This document shows, piece by piece, positions 61,210 to 64,000 of a stretch of 64,000 nucleotides of DNA. Under the pieces are notes generated by a model. The model worked only from the letters and a program-made list of their open reading frames with translations, was not told the DNA's origin and ran no database searches. The position numbers and the translations under genes were made by a program. Source of the stretch: Coniferiporia sulphurascens (Eukaryota > Basidiomycota > Agaricomycetes > Hymenochaetales > Hymenochaetaceae); assembly GCA_002794785.1 (NCBI GenBank), contig NBBA01000012.1:1240001-1304000 (forward strand), in the 5' to 3' direction. Every line of letters starts with the position of its first letter. Position 1 is the stretch's first letter.

Positions 61210-62328
61210 ATGCCTGCTATACACACAAACCCTTGGGCAAGAGAGAGCGACAGCCCGTCCGAGCCTGCACCAGGCGCAAGCGTCAGCACCGAGGGTGGTG
61301 CTGACAGCAGGAACATCGTCGCGATGATCCTGGCCACTCGTAAGTAATGAGTTTTTTTTTTTTTCGAGAAATGCATTGCTGACCCTCATGGAACAGTTCT
61401 CTTCATCATCGTGCTGATTTTCTATCAGTACATGTCCATCGTTATGGCTCGCCGAGAGGCAGAGGCCCGCTCGAGTCCTGGATTCAGAGGGGTAAAAGTC
61501 CGATCAAAAGCATCCATATCTTCCTGGTTGTTATCAAAGACCAAAAGTCTTCTTGACTTCCTCAGGCGCTCCATGTCGAAAAAGTCGTATGCAGCATCCG
61601 ACACATCAAGTATCGATTCATCAACGGGTCTTGTGAGCGAATCGTCACGACACTCGACGGGACGCCGCTTCCGTATACCACTGGAGCTCCCCTGCGTCGG
61701 CCGAGGTAAAAGTTCCTCCAAGTCGAGAGAGGCAAAGAGACATCTACGCCCCCTTTTGCTGGGCATGGAGTCGCGGGGCCCAATTGACGAGAGGACCCAT
61801 GAGTATCTGCGCTCCCCACTTGCATTCGGCTTCGACGATCTCCCCAACACCCCATCTGACACGGCTTCGGAGCGCGCGGAGGGCAGCAATAAGCATCGTC
61901 GATCAAGACATCACGCCGTCTGGAATGAAGAGCCCATTCGCGGCCCAGAGAGGCCTACCGACGCTATTGTCGCACCATTCACCACCCGAAAGAAAATCGA
62001 GCTGCAGAGTCGAGAAGAACTCGCGGCGAGTCAGCGCGCGCACTCAAGGGCGGGTTGGTGGCAAGCTCCACAGAACATGCACGCATCGCCGCAAGTGCGA
62101 TTGGGCGAAACGCTGGTGCCGACGACCCCATCTACAGGGTCTTATCAATCTAATATCCAAGAGATGAGCCCACTGCGAAGCTTTTTTGATACCGACGATG
62201 AGGACGTACATAAGAAGCACGTTTTATTTAATTTTTCGTGGCCGAAGTCGTTGCCTCATGACGAAGATGCATTCACTATAGGGGATCCCAGCGACTGGGA
62301 CGGCTCCACCGACGGGTCAGGACACTAG
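61210..62328 (+). CDS. Single-pass membrane protein with long basic/acidic tail
   Basis: Exons 61210-61339 and 61397-62328 give 353 residues. The N-terminus (1-33) is Ser/Pro/Glu-rich. One transmembrane helix (N-I-V-A-M-I-L-A-T-L-L-F-I-I-V-L-I-F-Y, about 36-58) is followed by M-A-R-R-E. The tail is Ser/Arg-rich and ends with an acidic stretch (F-F-D-T-D-D-E-D). The phase-1 intron splits the helix, the same layout as the gene at 59127. ATG chosen because it is the first in frame and gives the short ectodomain. Function unknown. Confidence 0.8.
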
Positions 62329-63064
62329 TAAATCTAGGAATGTGAGTAACTTGTTTGGATGAAGCAGATGCTAAAATGGGGCTGATAAGCGACGATTCCC
62401 TAGATAATTGCCAGCTCAACCTCAGCGTCACTCTTTAAATATCTTATTTTTATACGTACTTTTTCCGCCGAACCACTCGTCGAAATTGGACCTTGCACGC
62501 GCACGGGCCGTCCAACCCCTCTTCGTAACTTTTTTATTGTAAGTACTTCATTCACCGTCCCTTTTCTTTTCTTCTTTTCTTTTCCTTTATTTGCTATTGC
62601 GCGTTCCAGCAAATCAGTTTGAGACCGTTCATCAGGATTAGTCTTTACGGATAGAACGCTTCACCAGTTACTCTGCTTATAGTATTGCCAGAGATTGTAT
62701 AGAAGGTTGGTTCCATGTGTACAAGTAGGGCTCGTCGTAAACCGCGCTTTATTTCCGAATAATATCCGAGGCCAAAATTCTAGTTAAGCAAATCCAGCAG
62801 CTATAGATTCTGTACATAAAAAGGAGTGCCTTTTAGTTGCCAACAGCAGTACTGGACGAGTGGCAGTTTGATGTCGGGTTGGTGGACGTTTGGGGCAAGC
62901 AGGTTGAGAGTTCGCACACACGGGCCTGTGACCGAGCTACCTCGCTTGTCACCATACATCCACGACGGTCGTCAACTCCTCCGCAAGCCTTTCAGGCCTC
63001 AACGCCATTCCGGCGCACTCATCAAGACGAAGGACAAGATTGTAGTCGGCGGACGCAAGTAGCA
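62329..63064. other. Intergenic / promoter
   Basis: The plus-strand frame containing the next gene is open from 62837 without an ATG until 63065. No other gene seen. Confidence 0.5.
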
Positions 63065-64000
63065 ATGGCGCACAACAACATTGAACCCGACCGGCGTTCT
63101 GCCGTTTCATCTTTCTACGGCGGGCGCAAGTCCTCCGTCGACATGCTGCAGTCCGACCTTGGAATGCGTACGGGTGGTCAGATGAACCCACTCCATGAAC
63201 GGGACGACGCCTCCTCTTTCTATGGCTCACAGCGCGGCCCTCGTGGATCGGCAGACCTGCTCGTCAACCAGACGGCTGGTTACAATCGCAATTCTTACTT
63301 CGATGTTGGCAGGGAGGCACCCGTGAAAGGGGTGCGGGATGAGGAGGATGCGTCCTTCCTTGGATCCAAATCGGGTGCAGGGCGGGACGAGGAAGCGGGT
63401 TGGGACGTCTTTGCAGACTTTAACAATGCGGGCCCGCGGTATAGCAATGCATTCGTGAAGTACGACGAAGGGTAAGCAACTTGGACATGCTAAGCTATTC
63501 GTGCTAATTTACTCTTATGTAGCTATCAAAAGTTACCGCCAGATCACTCTGTGCGCAGCCCTATGAAACTCGAGGAGGACGCTAGTACGAGCGCTTCGGG
63601 TGCACCTGTTGAACTCGTCACTGTCCCTGCACTTGGCGCAGAGTGGAAGAAATCGGAGATGGAGGCCATGACAAAAAAGGGGCGCAGCAGAATGAAAGAG
63701 TCAAATTACATGGCCAACTTTCGTGCTTGGAGACGCGACCAGCGTGGCTGCTGCGGGAAATGGGGCACACGCAAGCAGATCGCTATCGGTCTATTCGTCA
63801 TCTCCGTGATGTAGGTCAAAGCAATGTATGAACGAGAAGACGCTAAACGTTATCCAGTGTCATCATCGTCACTGTCTTCACAGTGCCTCGTGTACCCGGT
63901 TTCAGCTTTAACTCGGTCAGCCCACTTCAGAACGGTACAGCACCCCCGGAGACAATATTTTCTCGCTCACCTGCCAATTTCTCCTTTGCGGCAAAGCTCG
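63065..64000 (+). CDS. Type II membrane protein, 3' end outside window
   Basis: Exons 63065-63471, 63523-63810 and 63858 to beyond 64000. The N-terminal about 200 residues are polar, with two S-S-F-Y-G elements and an acidic middle part. A basic C-C-G-K-W-G-T-R-K-Q precedes one membrane helix (I-A-I-G-L-F-V-I-S-V-M-I-V-I-I-V), again split by an intron (phase 2). Outside it follows P-R-V-P-G-F-S-F-N-S-V with N-glycosylation sites, which recalls the LEA2-like luminal domain of fungal type II membrane proteins. That is a guess from the visible 48 residues. Truncated by the window edge. Confidence 0.75.

Overview
The window is nuclear DNA of a basidiomycete fungus, most likely an agaricomycete of the polypore/mushroom lineage. 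The evidence is: genes cut by many 50-70 nt introns with GT..AG ends and CTNA-type branch sites; a local family of seven multi-pass membrane proteins resembling the DUF6533 family, which is typical of Agaricomycetes; a basidiomycete-style NRPS-like adenylation enzyme; and a P450 with a very fragmented exon structure. All exon models were built by eye from reading frame, splice sites and remembered family motifs. No database search was possible.

Layout. 0.5-2.1 kb (+): a secreted cysteine-containing protein made of three tandem modules. 3.5-8.8 kb (+): two DUF6533-like genes in tandem. 9.2-14.4 kb (-): a tetraspanin, and upstream of it an adenylation/carrier-protein enzyme that lacks the reductase domain. 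15.7-22.9 kb: two further DUF6533-like genes of a second structural class, facing each other (+ then -), with the V-ATPase proteolipid gene vma3 between them. 26.3-29.7 kb (+): thioredoxin reductase (trr1), then the N-glycosylation mannosyltransferase gene alg11. 30.8-33.2 kb (-): a complete cytochrome P450. 34.2-35.6 kb (+): a fungal multi-pass membrane protein with an unusual acidic N-terminal extension. 36.4-43.3 kb: three more DUF6533-like genes (+, -, -). 44.8-47.7 kb (-): a 936-residue Ser/Pro-rich protein with two C-terminal membrane segments. 48.2-50.5 kb (-): a GH20 beta-N-acetylhexosaminidase. 50.9-56.3 kb (-): a large WD40 protein resembling WDR7/rabconnectin-3 beta, starting head-to-head with a coiled-coil protein at 56.4-57.7 kb (+). 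59.1-64.0 kb (+): three single-pass membrane proteins, the last cut off by the window end.

How the genes relate. There is no single pathway cluster. Housekeeping genes (vma3, trr1, alg11) sit among accessory ones (DUF6533-like array, P450, adenylation enzyme, secreted repeat protein). The most unusual observations are: three GC-AG introns sharing the donor GCGAG(T/C); a secreted protein whose three modules each carry an intron at the same position; a 13-nt microexon in vma3; a reductase-less adenylation enzyme; an open, acid-free leader in front of trr1 that looks like a mitochondrial targeting peptide; and the seven-member DUF6533-like array in two structural classes.
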